The notes beneath the pieces were generated by a model that made no database searches, was not told where the DNA came from, and saw nothing but the letters and a program-made list of their open reading frames with translations. A stretch of 64,000 nucleotides of DNA from Anaerococcus urinomassiliensis (GTDB lineage Bacteria; Bacillota; Clostridia; Tissierellales; Peptoniphilaceae): NCBI RefSeq assembly GCF_900128425.1, contig NZ_LT635782.1, positions 659,359 to 723,358 on the forward strand, in the 5' to 3' direction. Below, one piece after another: positions 44,863 to 53,722 of the stretch. Positions within the stretch are counted from its first letter, which is position 1. Every line of letters starts with the position of its first letter. Both the position numbers and the translations under genes were made by a program.

Positions 44863-45626
44863 TTCAACTTCCTATAGTTAATATGTAAGTTACCTTTTTT
44901 GCTTGATCCAGTAATCTCATCAAATATGAACCTACCTTCTTTTCTGATAGAAATCATAGATCCCTCATCAATATTTTTACCAGGATCATCTATAAGCTCA
45001 TAATTAACTTTTACATTTTTATTTTTTATTATATCTTTAGCCTTTGACCTTGACCTGTTTAAAAACAATGAAATAAGATTATCTAGTCTGAGAGAAGATA
45101 CAAAACCACTAAATTGATCAAACTCATCTTCTTTAATATCAAGATGTGCTTGATTTTTTATTTCTATATCTATTCCCTCTCTTTTTATTTTCGTTAAATT
45201 ATATTTTGCAAAATTTGCCTCATCTTTTAAGATAGCAAACTCACAAAAGTCATCAGCAATTACTATATCTCCTACCTTAGTCCTGTCTATATTAAGACTC
45301 ATCAAGGCACCTAGAACATCTGGATGGCTTAGGGAGCTTTGCCTAAATCTTAATATAGATATATAGTTTTCTTCTGTTAATGGTAGGTAATAATAATTGG
45401 ATACAAATATTTTTCTTTCAGCAAGGTCATTACCCCCGATAAAACGTATATCTATTCCATTTTTTAAGGCTATTGATCCTATAACGTCTTGCTCATAGGG
45501 GTCTAAGAAAAAGCTTGATTCTTCTATGTTTTTATAATAGGATCTTTCAAGGACTGCTATGGCTTTTTTTATGTTACTTTTCTTTGATTTGTCTGTTATA
45601 AAGTCTAAATTAAATTCTAAGCTCAT
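44859..45626 (-). CDS. YlmH/RqcP2-like S4-domain RNA-binding protein
   Basis: RNA-binding protein of the YlmH family, 255 residues. The N-terminal and middle domains precede a C-terminal S4 domain with RLDNLISLFLNRSRSKAKDI and VNYELIDDPGKNIDEGSMIS. In Bacillus YlmH lies in the division cluster after sepF and was linked to ribosome quality control (RqcP2), which would fit with RqcH encoded at 3732-5468. The ATG follows directly after a terminator U-run and no ribosome site is visible. Confidence 0.9.
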   Translation of the reverse strand: MSLEFNLDFITDKSKKSNIKKAIAVLERSYYKNIEESSFFLDPYEQDVIGSIALKNGIDIRFIGGNDLAERKIFVSNYYYLPLTEENYISILRFRQSSLSHPDVLGALMSLNIDRTKVGDIVIADDFCEFAILKDEANFAKYNLTKIKREGIDIEIKNQAHLDIKEDEFDQFSGFVSSLRLDNLISLFLNRSRSKAKDIIKNKNVKVNYELIDDPGKNIDEGSMISIRKEGRFIFDEITGSSKKGNLHINYRKLK

Positions 45627-45665
45627 AAAAAATAAAAGGGCTGTTTTTTAAATCAAACAGCTCCT
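45627..45665 (-). terminator. Terminator-like hairpin between sepF and ylmH
   Basis: On the minus strand GCTGTTT pairs with AAACAGC, followed by CC and a T-rich run (TTTTATTTTTT). The run ends exactly at the ylmH ATG, so it may act as a partial terminator or attenuator for ylmH-lspA-ung. Confidence 0.75.
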
Positions 45666-45675
45666 TATCCTTCAC

Positions 45676-46299
45676 CTATAATTGGTTGTAGTTTCCTTCA
45701 GAGATTTGTTCTGTGACTGTGTTGTCAATCTCAACACCATTTGGTGTTATTACAAATATTCCTTTAGTTACTTTTTCTACAGTTCCATCTAGGGCATATA
45801 CAGCACCTGAAACAAAGTCAAATATTCTTCTTCTCATATCTGTATCTACCATTTCTAGATTTAAAACAACTACTTTTTTATTAATAATATCATTTATTAC
45901 ACTTGGAGCATCTTGTTCATAATCAAGTGGTTCTTGGATACTGATTCTTAAAGATGATCTGCTGGTAAAATTATTTTCTGTCATATTTCCTACTCTGTCT
46001 CCTCTTTTTGATGGTCTTTGGTAACGGTTACTTGTTGGCTCGTAATCATTTGATGAGTAGCTATTATCAAGGTAATCTGAAGAATAATTATATGAATCAC
46101 TTGAAGATGATCCCCTATATTCACTTTCATAGGTCTTAGTGTTACTATCAAAAGATGATTTATCACCATCTAATAAGCTTGCATAGCTTTCCCTATTTGT
46201 TAGATCTTCTTCTTCCTCTTCTTCGTAATAAGCTTGATCCTCATCGTAATCATCATAGTTATCGTCTATACCAATAAATTCTTTAAACTTGTCAAACAT
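45676..46299 (-). CDS. sepF: Cell division protein SepF
   Basis: Membrane-binding FtsZ-associated protein of the Gram-positive divisome. A short amphipathic N-terminus (MFDKFKEFIGI) is followed by a long acidic, Ser/Tyr-rich linker (about 12-110). The SepF core follows, with VSINDI-like PSVINDIINKKVVVLNLEMVD, RRIFDFVSGAVYALDGTVEK and the IFVITPNGVEI strand. 207 residues. It has its own promoter. Confidence 0.93.
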   Translation of the reverse strand: MFDKFKEFIGIDDNYDDYDEDQAYYEEEEEEDLTNRESYASLLDGDKSSFDSNTKTYESEYRGSSSSDSYNYSSDYLDNSYSSNDYEPTSNRYQRPSKRGDRVGNMTENNFTSRSSLRISIQEPLDYEQDAPSVINDIINKKVVVLNLEMVDTDMRRRIFDFVSGAVYALDGTVEKVTKGIFVITPNGVEIDNTVTEQISEGNYNQL

Positions 46300-46324
46300 A
46301 TAAATTCCTTTACTTTTTTACTTC

Positions 46325-46353
46325 TATATATTATTATAACTCAAATTATTCAA
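46325..46353 (-). promoter_or_regulatory. Promoter of sepF (TTGAAT-N17-TATATA)
   Basis: On the minus strand -35 TTGAAT (46348-46353) and -10 TATATA (46325-46330), 17 bases apart. A second possible -10 (TATAAT, 46334-46339) lies inside the spacer. Confidence 0.5.
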
Positions 46354-46365
46354 AATGAAACATAA

Positions 46366-47355
46366 TTATATGAATTCACTTTTTAAATTTCTACCCATTA
46401 ATTCACTAATTGATTCATCAGCCGATTTATTTTTGTAAAGAATTTCATAAATTTCTCTTGTTATTGGTAGTTCAATATTTTTTTCGCTTGCTAATTCATA
46501 TATTGCCCTGGTAGTAGGTATACCTTCAACTACCATATTAATCTCATTATTAACTTCTTCTATGCTTAGGCCCTTACCTAATAGAATACCTGCCCTATTG
46601 TTTCTCGAATGCATACTTGTTGCTGTAACAATAAGATCTCCAATACCTGCAAGACCGTTTATAGTTTGTTGATGTGCACCAAAAGATTCAGTAAATCTAC
46701 TCATCTCATGGATTCCCCTAGTCATTATTGCAGCCTTTGTATTATCACCATAGCCAAGTCCAGAAACTATACCTATACCTAAGGCAAGAGTGTTTTTAAT
46801 AGCTCCACCGAGTTCAACTCCTATTACATCTGTTGAGCTATATACTCTAAAGAAATCCGTATTGAAAATTTCTTGGATTTCTTTGGCTACTTTATCATCC
46901 TCACAAGCACAAACTATGGCTGTAGGCATTTCTAATATGACTTCTTCAGCATGAGTTGGGCCACTTAGGATAGCATAGGTAATATTATTTCCCAGGATAT
47001 CATAAAATATCTCAGATAGGCGGAAATGCGTCTTAAGCTCAAGTCCTTTGGATAAATTAATAAATATATGGTCTTCACTTACAAATTGCTTTAGCTTTTT
47101 AAGAACACTTCTACTACTTTGGGTAGGTATTGCATTAACAATATATTTATTGGCAAATATATCTTCTAAATTATTTGTAGCTCTAATATTTTCTGTTAGT
47201 TTAAATTCACTTAAGTATTTTCTGTTTACATGATTTTGATTGATGCTTTCAACATCGTCCATATTTCTAGCATATAGAAGGACATCATGTTTTTTTGATA
47301 GTACATGAGCTATAGCAGTAGCCCATGATCCTGCACCCAAGATTGAAATTGCCAT
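46366..47355 (-). CDS. gpsA: Glycerol-3-phosphate dehydrogenase [NAD(P)+]
   Basis: Makes sn-glycerol 3-phosphate for phospholipid synthesis. The dinucleotide motif ISILGAGSWATAIA is at the N-terminus; FINLSKGLE, ILSGPTHAEEV and the catalytic-lysine segment GVELGGAIKNTLALG are present, then GIGDLIVTATS. 329 residues, full length. With plsY next to it, both first steps of phosphatidic acid synthesis are covered. Confidence 0.96.
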   Translation of the reverse strand: MAISILGAGSWATAIAHVLSKKHDVLLYARNMDDVESINQNHVNRKYLSEFKLTENIRATNNLEDIFANKYIVNAIPTQSSRSVLKKLKQFVSEDHIFINLSKGLELKTHFRLSEIFYDILGNNITYAILSGPTHAEEVILEMPTAIVCACEDDKVAKEIQEIFNTDFFRVYSSTDVIGVELGGAIKNTLALGIGIVSGLGYGDNTKAAIMTRGIHEMSRFTESFGAHQQTINGLAGIGDLIVTATSMHSRNNRAGILLGKGLSIEEVNNEINMVVEGIPTTRAIYELASEKNIELPITREIYEILYKNKSADESISELMGRNLKSEFI

Positions 47356-47358
47356 AAT

Positions 47359-47934
47359 CTACCTTATTTTTGATTCCTCTCTATTAATTATTCTCTTAAT
47401 ATTTGACTTGTGTTTATAAATAATTAATAAACATACAACAATTAAAGTCCAAAAAAGCTTACTTGGATAATAGTTGATGTAGGCTAGTACCATAACGCTA
47501 ATTGCTCCAAGTATTGATCCAAGTGAAACCATCTTACTTATTAAAACAGTTAATATAAATACTATTAAGCCAATTAGCAGAATAATTGGATTTACAAATA
47601 ACATGGCTCCTGCAGATGTTGCGACACCTTTACCAGCTTTAAATTTAAGAAATACACTATACATATGTCCTATTACTACTAGAAGAAATCCAACACACAT
47701 ACCATCATAACCGGCTAATTTTTCACCAATCAAGACAGCTAAATAACCCTTTAGCATATCAAGTATTAATGTTATTATTGCTGGTTTCTTGCCGTAGTTT
47801 CTTAAAACATTTGTAGATCCTACATTACCTGAACCTAGAGTTCTAATGTCGGATTTGTGGAAATACTTACCTATTATATATCCGTTTGGTATAGAACCTA
47901 AAAGATATGCTATTAAGCCAACTAGGAAAATCAT
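47359..47934 (-). CDS. plsY: Acyl-phosphate:glycerol-3-phosphate acyltransferase PlsY
   Basis: Membrane acyltransferase that uses acyl-phosphate. The three family motifs are seen: LLGSIPNGYIIGK, GSGNVGSTNVLRNYG and FKAGKGVATSAG. Five or so transmembrane helices in 191 residues. It lies between der and gpsA and acts directly after GpsA. Confidence 0.96.
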   Translation of the reverse strand: MIFLVGLIAYLLGSIPNGYIIGKYFHKSDIRTLGSGNVGSTNVLRNYGKKPAIITLILDMLKGYLAVLIGEKLAGYDGMCVGFLLVVIGHMYSVFLKFKAGKGVATSAGAMLFVNPIILLIGLIVFILTVLISKMVSLGSILGAISVMVLAYINYYPSKLFWTLIVVCLLIIYKHKSNIKRIINREESKIR

Positions 47935-49250
47935 TTGTCAGATCCTCTCTCTTTTAATATGAAGCTAAATGGTACTCCTGTCAGATTATAATTACTTCTT
48001 ATTTGATTTTCTAAATATCTCATGTAAGAAAAATGCATCAAGTCTCTATCGTTTATAGATAACATAAATTTAGGCGGTGCCACATCTACTTGAGATATAT
48101 AAAAAATTTTCAATCTCTTACCCTTATCTTGAGGTGGTTGGTTTAGCATTATTGCATCTTGCAAAATTGTATTTAAGACGCCGGTGCTAATTCTAGTATT
48201 GTAGTTGTTGTCAACCACTTCAATCATATCTAAGAGATTATCTATTCTTTGGTTCTTTAAAACGGATACAAAAAGTACTGGTGCATATAAGGCAAATGAT
48301 AATGACTTTCTAATGTCTGCTTCCATCTGCCTCATGGTATTAGTATCTTTATCTACTAAATCCCATTTATTAACTACTATTATCATAGCTTTTCTATTGT
48401 TGTGAGCGTATCCTGCAATCTTTGTATCTTGTTCGGTAACACCTACGGTTGCGTCTATGAGAAATATGCATATATCAGCACTGTCTACAGCGTCAAAAGT
48501 TCTTTGATTGGCATAAAACTCTACGTTTTCTCTAACTTTGCTTTTTTTCCTAAGACCTGCTGTATCGATTAAGACATAGTTGTGGTCATTGTAAGTCCAA
48601 TAGGAATCAACTGCATCTCTTGTAGTACCAGCTACATTAGTTACTATCATCCTATCTTCATCAAGCAAAAGATTGACCAAAGAAGATTTACCAGCATTTG
48701 GTTTACCAATAATAGCTATCCTTGTTTCATCTTCTATTGATTCAAAAGATGAGAAGTCAATATGATCAACTATAAGATCTAGCAAATCACCAAGACCCTT
48801 TGATTGTTCCGCAGAAATGATAGCCAAATCGTCAAAACCAAATGTATAGAAATCATAAATATCATCAGGAACTTTTTGACCATCTATTTTGTTTGCAACA
48901 ATTATAATTGGTTTATTATATCTTCTAATAACATTAGCTATTTCTTTATCATATGGACTTAGACCAGATCTACCATCAACTACGAACAATATTAAATCAG
49001 TTTCTAAGAGGGCTTTTTCAACTTGTGATTTAATCTCTTGATTCATCATTTCTTTATTTGAAATATCAAGACCACCAGTATCCACTAGAGTAAATTCATT
49101 TCCTTGCCATTCGACCCTATCTACAATGCGATCTCTAGTTACACCACTAATATCTTCAGTGATGGACTTTCTTTTGCCGACAAGTCTATTAAAAAGTGTA
49201 CTTTTTCCTACATTAGTTCTTCCAACTAATGTTACTATTGGCATAGCCAT
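47931..49250 (-). CDS. der: Ribosome-associated GTPase Der (EngA)
   Basis: Double GTPase for 50S assembly. The first G domain has GRTNVGKST and DTGGLD; the second has GKPNAGKSS, DTAGLRKKSKV and NKWDLV. A KH-like C-terminal domain closes the 439 residues. Overlaps plsY by 4 bases. Confidence 0.97.
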   Translation of the reverse strand: MAMPIVTLVGRTNVGKSTLFNRLVGKRKSITEDISGVTRDRIVDRVEWQGNEFTLVDTGGLDISNKEMMNQEIKSQVEKALLETDLILFVVDGRSGLSPYDKEIANVIRRYNKPIIIVANKIDGQKVPDDIYDFYTFGFDDLAIISAEQSKGLGDLLDLIVDHIDFSSFESIEDETRIAIIGKPNAGKSSLVNLLLDEDRMIVTNVAGTTRDAVDSYWTYNDHNYVLIDTAGLRKKSKVRENVEFYANQRTFDAVDSADICIFLIDATVGVTEQDTKIAGYAHNNRKAMIIVVNKWDLVDKDTNTMRQMEADIRKSLSFALYAPVLFVSVLKNQRIDNLLDMIEVVDNNYNTRISTGVLNTILQDAIMLNQPPQDKGKRLKIFYISQVDVAPPKFMLSINDRDLMHFSYMRYLENQIRSNYNLTGVPFSFILKERGSDK

Positions 49251-49252
49251 AA

Positions 49253-50491
49253 TTAACTCCTATAAACAGGAAATTGTGCTGTTAGATCGAGTACTTCTTT
49301 CCTTATATTTTCGATACTATCTTTTCTTTCAAGTGTTCTAGCGATTAAATCTACAATCTTCCTTGCTTGATCTTCTTTCATACCCCTAGTTGTAATGGCA
49401 GCTGTACCTACCCTTAGTCCGCTTGTTACCATAGGTGAAAGCTTCTCATTTGGGATAGTATTTTTGTTTGTAGTTATACATACTTGATCAAGAAGATTTT
49501 GCGCATCTTTTCCTGTAATATCTTTGTTTGTCAAATCTAAAAGCAATAAATGGTTGTCAGTACCGTCAGAAATCATTTTGAAATCATGGTCTCTAAAAGC
49601 TTCTTCCATAGCTTTTGCATTTCTCTTGATTTGCTTAGCATAATCTTTCCATGATGGATCTAAATTTTGCTTAAATCCTAGAGCTTTTGCTAAGATTATG
49701 TGTTCAAGAGGTCCACCTTGAAGGCCTGGGAAAACCGCCTTATCAATTGCCTTGGCATATTCTTTTTTGCATAAGATAATTCCAGATCTTGGCCCCCTAA
49801 GTGTTTTGTGAGTAGTAGAAGTAACAACATCACAATATGGAATCGGATCCATATGTTCTCCAGCTACTATAAGACCAGCTATATGAGATACATCAGCCAT
49901 TAATAAGGAACCTACTTCATCTGCTATCTCCCTAAACTTCTTAAAGTCAATTTCGCGAGGATATGCACTAGCTCCACATACTATAAGTTTTGGCTTAACT
50001 TCTTTTGCTTTTTCTAAAACTTTATCGTAATCAATTCTTCCTGTTTGATGATCTACTCCATAGTGATGAAAGTCATATAGTTTACCAGAGAAATTGACAG
50101 AAGAACCATGGGTTAAATGTCCACCTTCTGTCAAATCCATAGCCAAAACCTTATCTCCAGGATTTATCAGTGCAAAATAGGCTGCTATATTAGCATTTGC
50201 ACCAGAGTGAGCTTGAACATTGGCATGATCTGCCCCAAATAATTCTTTAGCACGATCTATAGCTAGTTGTTCGATAACATCAATGTTTTCACAACCACCA
50301 TAGTATCTTTTATCTGGTAAACCTTCTGCATATTTGTTTGTAAGTAATGAGCCACAAGCTTCAAGAATTTCCTTGCTAACATAGTTTTCTGAGGCAATTA
50401 ATTCTATATTTTCTTCTTGCCTTTGAACTTCACTTGTCAGTGCCTGATAGGCCTTAGGATCGAATTCTTTTATAAGTTCGTAGTCCATCAT
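49253..50491 (-). CDS. glyA: Serine hydroxymethyltransferase
   Basis: PLP enzyme that interconverts serine and glycine, supplying one-carbon units. It shows [28 protein letters not shown] and [22 protein letters not shown] and the PLP lysine in [15 protein letters not shown] follow. 412 residues, full length. Overlaps the RseC-like gene by 4 bases. Confidence 0.97.
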   Translation of the reverse strand: MMDYELIKEFDPKAYQALTSEVQRQEENIELIASENYVSKEILEACGSLLTNKYAEGLPDKRYYGGCENIDVIEQLAIDRAKELFGADHANVQAHSGANANIAAYFALINPGDKVLAMDLTEGGHLTHGSSVNFSGKLYDFHHYGVDHQTGRIDYDKVLEKAKEVKPKLIVCGASAYPREIDFKKFREIADEVGSLLMADVSHIAGLIVAGEHMDPIPYCDVVTSTTHKTLRGPRSGIILCKKEYAKAIDKAVFPGLQGGPLEHIILAKALGFKQNLDPSWKDYAKQIKRNAKAMEEAFRDHDFKMISDGTDNHLLLLDLTNKDITGKDAQNLLDQVCITTNKNTIPNEKLSPMVTSGLRVGTAAITTRGMKEDQARKIVDLIARTLERKDSIENIRKEVLDLTAQFPVYRS

Positions 50492-50904
50492 ATTTTCCTC
50501 ACTTTCATAACATTATTGTCTTTTATTTTCCTATCAATTCCCTTGACTATGAAAAATGATAATGCCATAAATATGACAATTGATAAAAGTGTCAATAAGC
50601 TTAAATCCAATCCTTTATCTTTTAATAATAGATTAGGTAATAGTGCGCCTAAGATCATTAAGACAACTGGCAAAATATAAACATACATAGAATATTTTGT
50701 GATATCAGATGACTTACTTTCGAGGAGAATCCTATCTCCTTTTTTGATATCATCAGCAGAAAATATCTCTATTATAGTTTCAGACTTTTGCCCACATGAT
50801 CCTTTTGCAGCACATGCTCCGCAGGCTTCATTTCTAGGGATACTTACAGTAAGGTTGCCATTTTTATTTTCAAGAACTGTTCCTTCTTTAATCATTGTCG
50901 CCAT
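50488..50904 (-). CDS. SoxR-reducing system protein RseC family
   Basis: Small membrane protein, about 138 residues, with an N-terminal cysteine-rich part ([13 protein letters not shown]) that resembles the RseC/RnfG-associated family. Two transmembrane helices follow, at about 67-88 and 96-116. In E. coli RseC helps keep SoxR reduced together with Rnf; in Firmicutes the function is not established. ATG 50904 follows AGGAGGTGAATCTA; an in-frame GTG at 50913 overlaps that ribosome site. It overlaps the 3' end of aspS by 17 bases. Confidence 0.85.
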   Translation of the reverse strand: MATMIKEGTVLENKNGNLTVSIPRNEACGACAAKGSCGQKSETIIEIFSADDIKKGDRILLESKSSDITKYSMYVYILPVVLMILGALLPNLLLKDKGLDLSLLTLLSIVIFMALSFFIVKGIDRKIKDNNVMKVRKI

Positions 50905-52663
50905 TAGATTCACCTCCTATAGAAATTTGTAATACATCGAGGACGGACTCATCTACTTTTGTTGGAGCCTCACTTAATGGACAAGATGCTGATTGAGTTT
51001 TTGGAAATGCAATAACATCCTTTATATTATCTGTTTTCGCAAACAACATCAATAATCTATCAAGTCCATATGCAAGTCCAGCATGAGGTGGAGTTCCGTA
51101 TTTTAGAGCTTCGATAAAGAATCCAAATTTCTTATTGATATCTTCATCATTTAGTTTTAGAGCTTCAAATACTTCTTTTTGTAAGTCAGAATTGTTAATT
51201 CTTACTGATCCTCCACCCATCTCGTCACCGTTAATAACAATATCATAAGCTTGAGTTCTTACCTTTTCCGGATGAGTTTTTAGTAGTGGTATATCTTCTT
51301 CATTTGGCATAGTAAATGGATGGTGTTGAGCTACATACCTGTCTTCTTCTTCACTATATTCAAACATTGGGAAGTTTACTACCCAAGTTAAGGCATAATC
51401 TTTTTCATATAGACTATTGTCCTTTGCCACCTTATTTCTTAAGGCACCAAGACCTTCAAGAACTGTTTTATCTTTATCAGCTGCAATCAAAACTAAATCA
51501 TTATCTTCTATTTCTAGTTTTTCTACCATTTTATTTAAGATATCGTCAGTTAAAAATTTAGAAATTGAAGAGTTTATTTTTTCTTCGTATTTGATATAAG
51601 ACAAACCACCTAGACCATAATCTTTTACAAAATCAGTAAGTTTATCAAGTTGTTTTCTAGAATATTTATCTGCAATGTTCTTAAAGTTTATTGCCCTAAC
51701 AGATTTTCCATCACTTGTATTATTAGCAAAGACTTTAAAGTCGCTGTCTTTCCAAATTTCAGATATATCGTTAATCTTATAGCCAAATCTTAAATCTGGT
51801 TTGTCTGAACCATATGAATTCATAGCTTCGCTATAGTCCATTCTAGGGATAGGAAGTTTTAGATCATAATCAGTATATTTATCAAACAATTCCTTTAAGA
51901 GGCCTTCATTTACTGCTATTACATCATCTTGGTTTGCAAATGATAGTTCCATATCTACTTGGGTAAATTCTGGTTGTCTGTTTGCCCTTAGATCTTCGTC
52001 CCTGAAGCATTTTACAACTTGAAAATATCTGTCAAGAGATCCAATCATCAAAATTTGTTTAAATAATTGTGGTGATTGTGGTAGTGCATAAAACTCACCT
52101 GGTTCTAGACGAGATGGAACTATGTAGTCCCTTGCTCCTTCTGGAGTTGGTTTAGTTAAAAATGGGGTCTCAACTTCTGTAAATTCGTTATCATACATGT
52201 ATTCTCTGATAGTTCTAATGATATCTGATCTTAATTTAAGATTTTTTTGAACAGAAGGTTTTCTCATATCCAAGTATCTATATTTTAATCTAAGATTTTC
52301 TGCTACATCATCGTAATCTTTTATATATATTGGTGGTGTATTTGCTTTATCTAAGATATTAATTTTACTTGCAACAATTTCTATATTACCTGTTGGTATA
52401 TCAGGGTTTTTGCTCTCGCGTTCACGAACATTTCCCTTTACTTCTACAACATATTCACTACCTAAGTGGCTGGCAATATCATGGTTAATTTCATCATCTT
52501 CTCTTACTACTACTTGGCTGATGCCTGTTTTATCTCTTAGGTCGAAAAATACAAGAGATCCTAGATTTCTCTTTTTTGCGACCCATCCCATTAGAACAAC
52601 TTCTTGACCAATATTTTCTTCTCTTAATTGTCCACACATGTGGCTTCTTTTAAATTCCATCAT
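50888..52663 (-). CDS. aspS: Aspartyl-tRNA synthetase
   Basis: Class II synthetase. The anticodon-binding OB fold (LMGWVAKKRNLGSLVFFDLRD) is followed by the catalytic domain with FRDEDLRANRQPEFTQVD (motif 2), the bacterial GAD insertion domain, and GLAYGLDRLLMLFA (motif 3). 591 residues. Two ATGs lie in tandem (52663 and 52660); AAGGAG fits the second slightly better. No tRNA-sensing leader: the upstream gene ends only a few bases away. Confidence 0.96.
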   Translation of the reverse strand: MMEFKRSHMCGQLREENIGQEVVLMGWVAKKRNLGSLVFFDLRDKTGISQVVVREDDEINHDIASHLGSEYVVEVKGNVRERESKNPDIPTGNIEIVASKINILDKANTPPIYIKDYDDVAENLRLKYRYLDMRKPSVQKNLKLRSDIIRTIREYMYDNEFTEVETPFLTKPTPEGARDYIVPSRLEPGEFYALPQSPQLFKQILMIGSLDRYFQVVKCFRDEDLRANRQPEFTQVDMELSFANQDDVIAVNEGLLKELFDKYTDYDLKLPIPRMDYSEAMNSYGSDKPDLRFGYKINDISEIWKDSDFKVFANNTSDGKSVRAINFKNIADKYSRKQLDKLTDFVKDYGLGGLSYIKYEEKINSSISKFLTDDILNKMVEKLEIEDNDLVLIAADKDKTVLEGLGALRNKVAKDNSLYEKDYALTWVVNFPMFEYSEEEDRYVAQHHPFTMPNEEDIPLLKTHPEKVRTQAYDIVINGDEMGGGSVRINNSDLQKEVFEALKLNDEDINKKFGFFIEALKYGTPPHAGLAYGLDRLLMLFAKTDNIKDVIAFPKTQSASCPLSEAPTKVDESVLDVLQISIGGESNGDND

Positions 52664-52669
52664 TACTCC

Positions 52670-53272
52670 TTATATTAAAAACGGATTATTTTTAAATTCA
52701 AATTCTAGTGTAGTTTCGTTTCCGTGTCCTGAATATACAATTGTTTTTTTGTCTATATTACTATATTTGTTTCTTATAGATTCTATTATTGTTTGATAAT
52801 TTCCTCCTGGAAAATCAGTCCTGCCTATGGACATATTAAATAAGGTATCTCCAGAAAAAAGAACATTACCTAATTTATAGCTAGTTGAGTCTAATGAGTG
52901 GCCTGGTGTTTTTAAAACTTTTATTTCAAAGTCTTTTATTATCTCGCTATCTTCCAAATAACAATCTATTGGTACATGAAGATTTGGATAATCAAATCCT
53001 AGATTATACATCTTATCATTTGCAATCTCTTTGGCCTCACTGGCCGCATAGACTTTTGCACTATACTTATTCTTATAAAATTCTAAGCCCAAGACATGGT
53101 CAAAGTGGGTATGAGTTTGTAATATAAAATCTATTTTTATGTTATTTTCTGATATATAATCACATACATCCTTGCTTTGATCAACAGCATCTACAATAAA
53201 TCCGTGACCATTTTCACTAACAACATATAAGTTGGTCATGACAGGTCCTAAGATAAATCTTCTAATCTCCAT
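52670..53272 (-). CDS. Metallo-beta-lactamase-fold hydrolase (glyoxalase II-like)
   Basis: A 200-residue MBL-fold protein. The metal motif THTHFDHVLGLEFY is present, with TPGHSLDSTSY, LFSGDTLFNMSIGRTDFPGG and YSGHGNETTLEFE. These match the YqgX/GloB-like group. True glyoxalase II activity is not certain; substrate unknown. The gene sits in the relA-dtd-MBL order common in Firmicutes. Confidence 0.9.
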   Translation of the reverse strand: MEIRRFILGPVMTNLYVVSENGHGFIVDAVDQSKDVCDYISENNIKIDFILQTHTHFDHVLGLEFYKNKYSAKVYAASEAKEIANDKMYNLGFDYPNLHVPIDCYLEDSEIIKDFEIKVLKTPGHSLDSTSYKLGNVLFSGDTLFNMSIGRTDFPGGNYQTIIESIRNKYSNIDKKTIVYSGHGNETTLEFEFKNNPFLI

Positions 53273-53722
53273 TTAAAATGTCCTCTCACTATCAAGTAAG
53301 ATTGTCACAGGTCCATCGTTAATTAGAGAAACTTCCATATGTGCTTGGAACTTTCCTGTATCTACCTTAAAACCATCAGCTATTAACTCATCTCTTAGAA
53401 TCTCATAGTATTGATTTGCCTTCTCAAGACCTGCAGATTGAGTAAAGCTAGGTCTATTGCCCTTCCTCACATCTCCGTAAAGTGTAAATTGGGAAACTAG
53501 TAAAATTTCTCCACCAACATCTTTGATAGAATGATTCATCTTACCTTCTTCATCTTCAAATACTCTTAAGTTTTCAATTTTTCTCTTTATATAGGCTAAA
53601 TCATCTTTAGTATCAGTATCTTTTACTGCTAGAAGAATTAAATATCCTTCTTTAATATCTCCTATTATTTCATTATCAACTGTCACATTTGAATTTTTAA
53701 CTTTTTGAATTACTGCTCTCAT
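53273..53722 (-). CDS. dtd: D-aminoacyl-tRNA deacylase
   Basis: Removes D-amino acids and glycine mischarged on tRNA. It starts RAVIQKVKNSNVTVD and contains the catalytic SQFTLYGDVRKGNRPSFTQS. The cross-subunit Gly-cis-Pro motif appears as NDGPVTILLDS near the C-terminus. 149 residues. It abuts relA (1-base overlap). Confidence 0.96.
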   Translation of the reverse strand: MRAVIQKVKNSNVTVDNEIIGDIKEGYLILLAVKDTDTKDDLAYIKRKIENLRVFEDEEGKMNHSIKDVGGEILLVSQFTLYGDVRKGNRPSFTQSAGLEKANQYYEILRDELIADGFKVDTGKFQAHMEVSLINDGPVTILLDSERTF

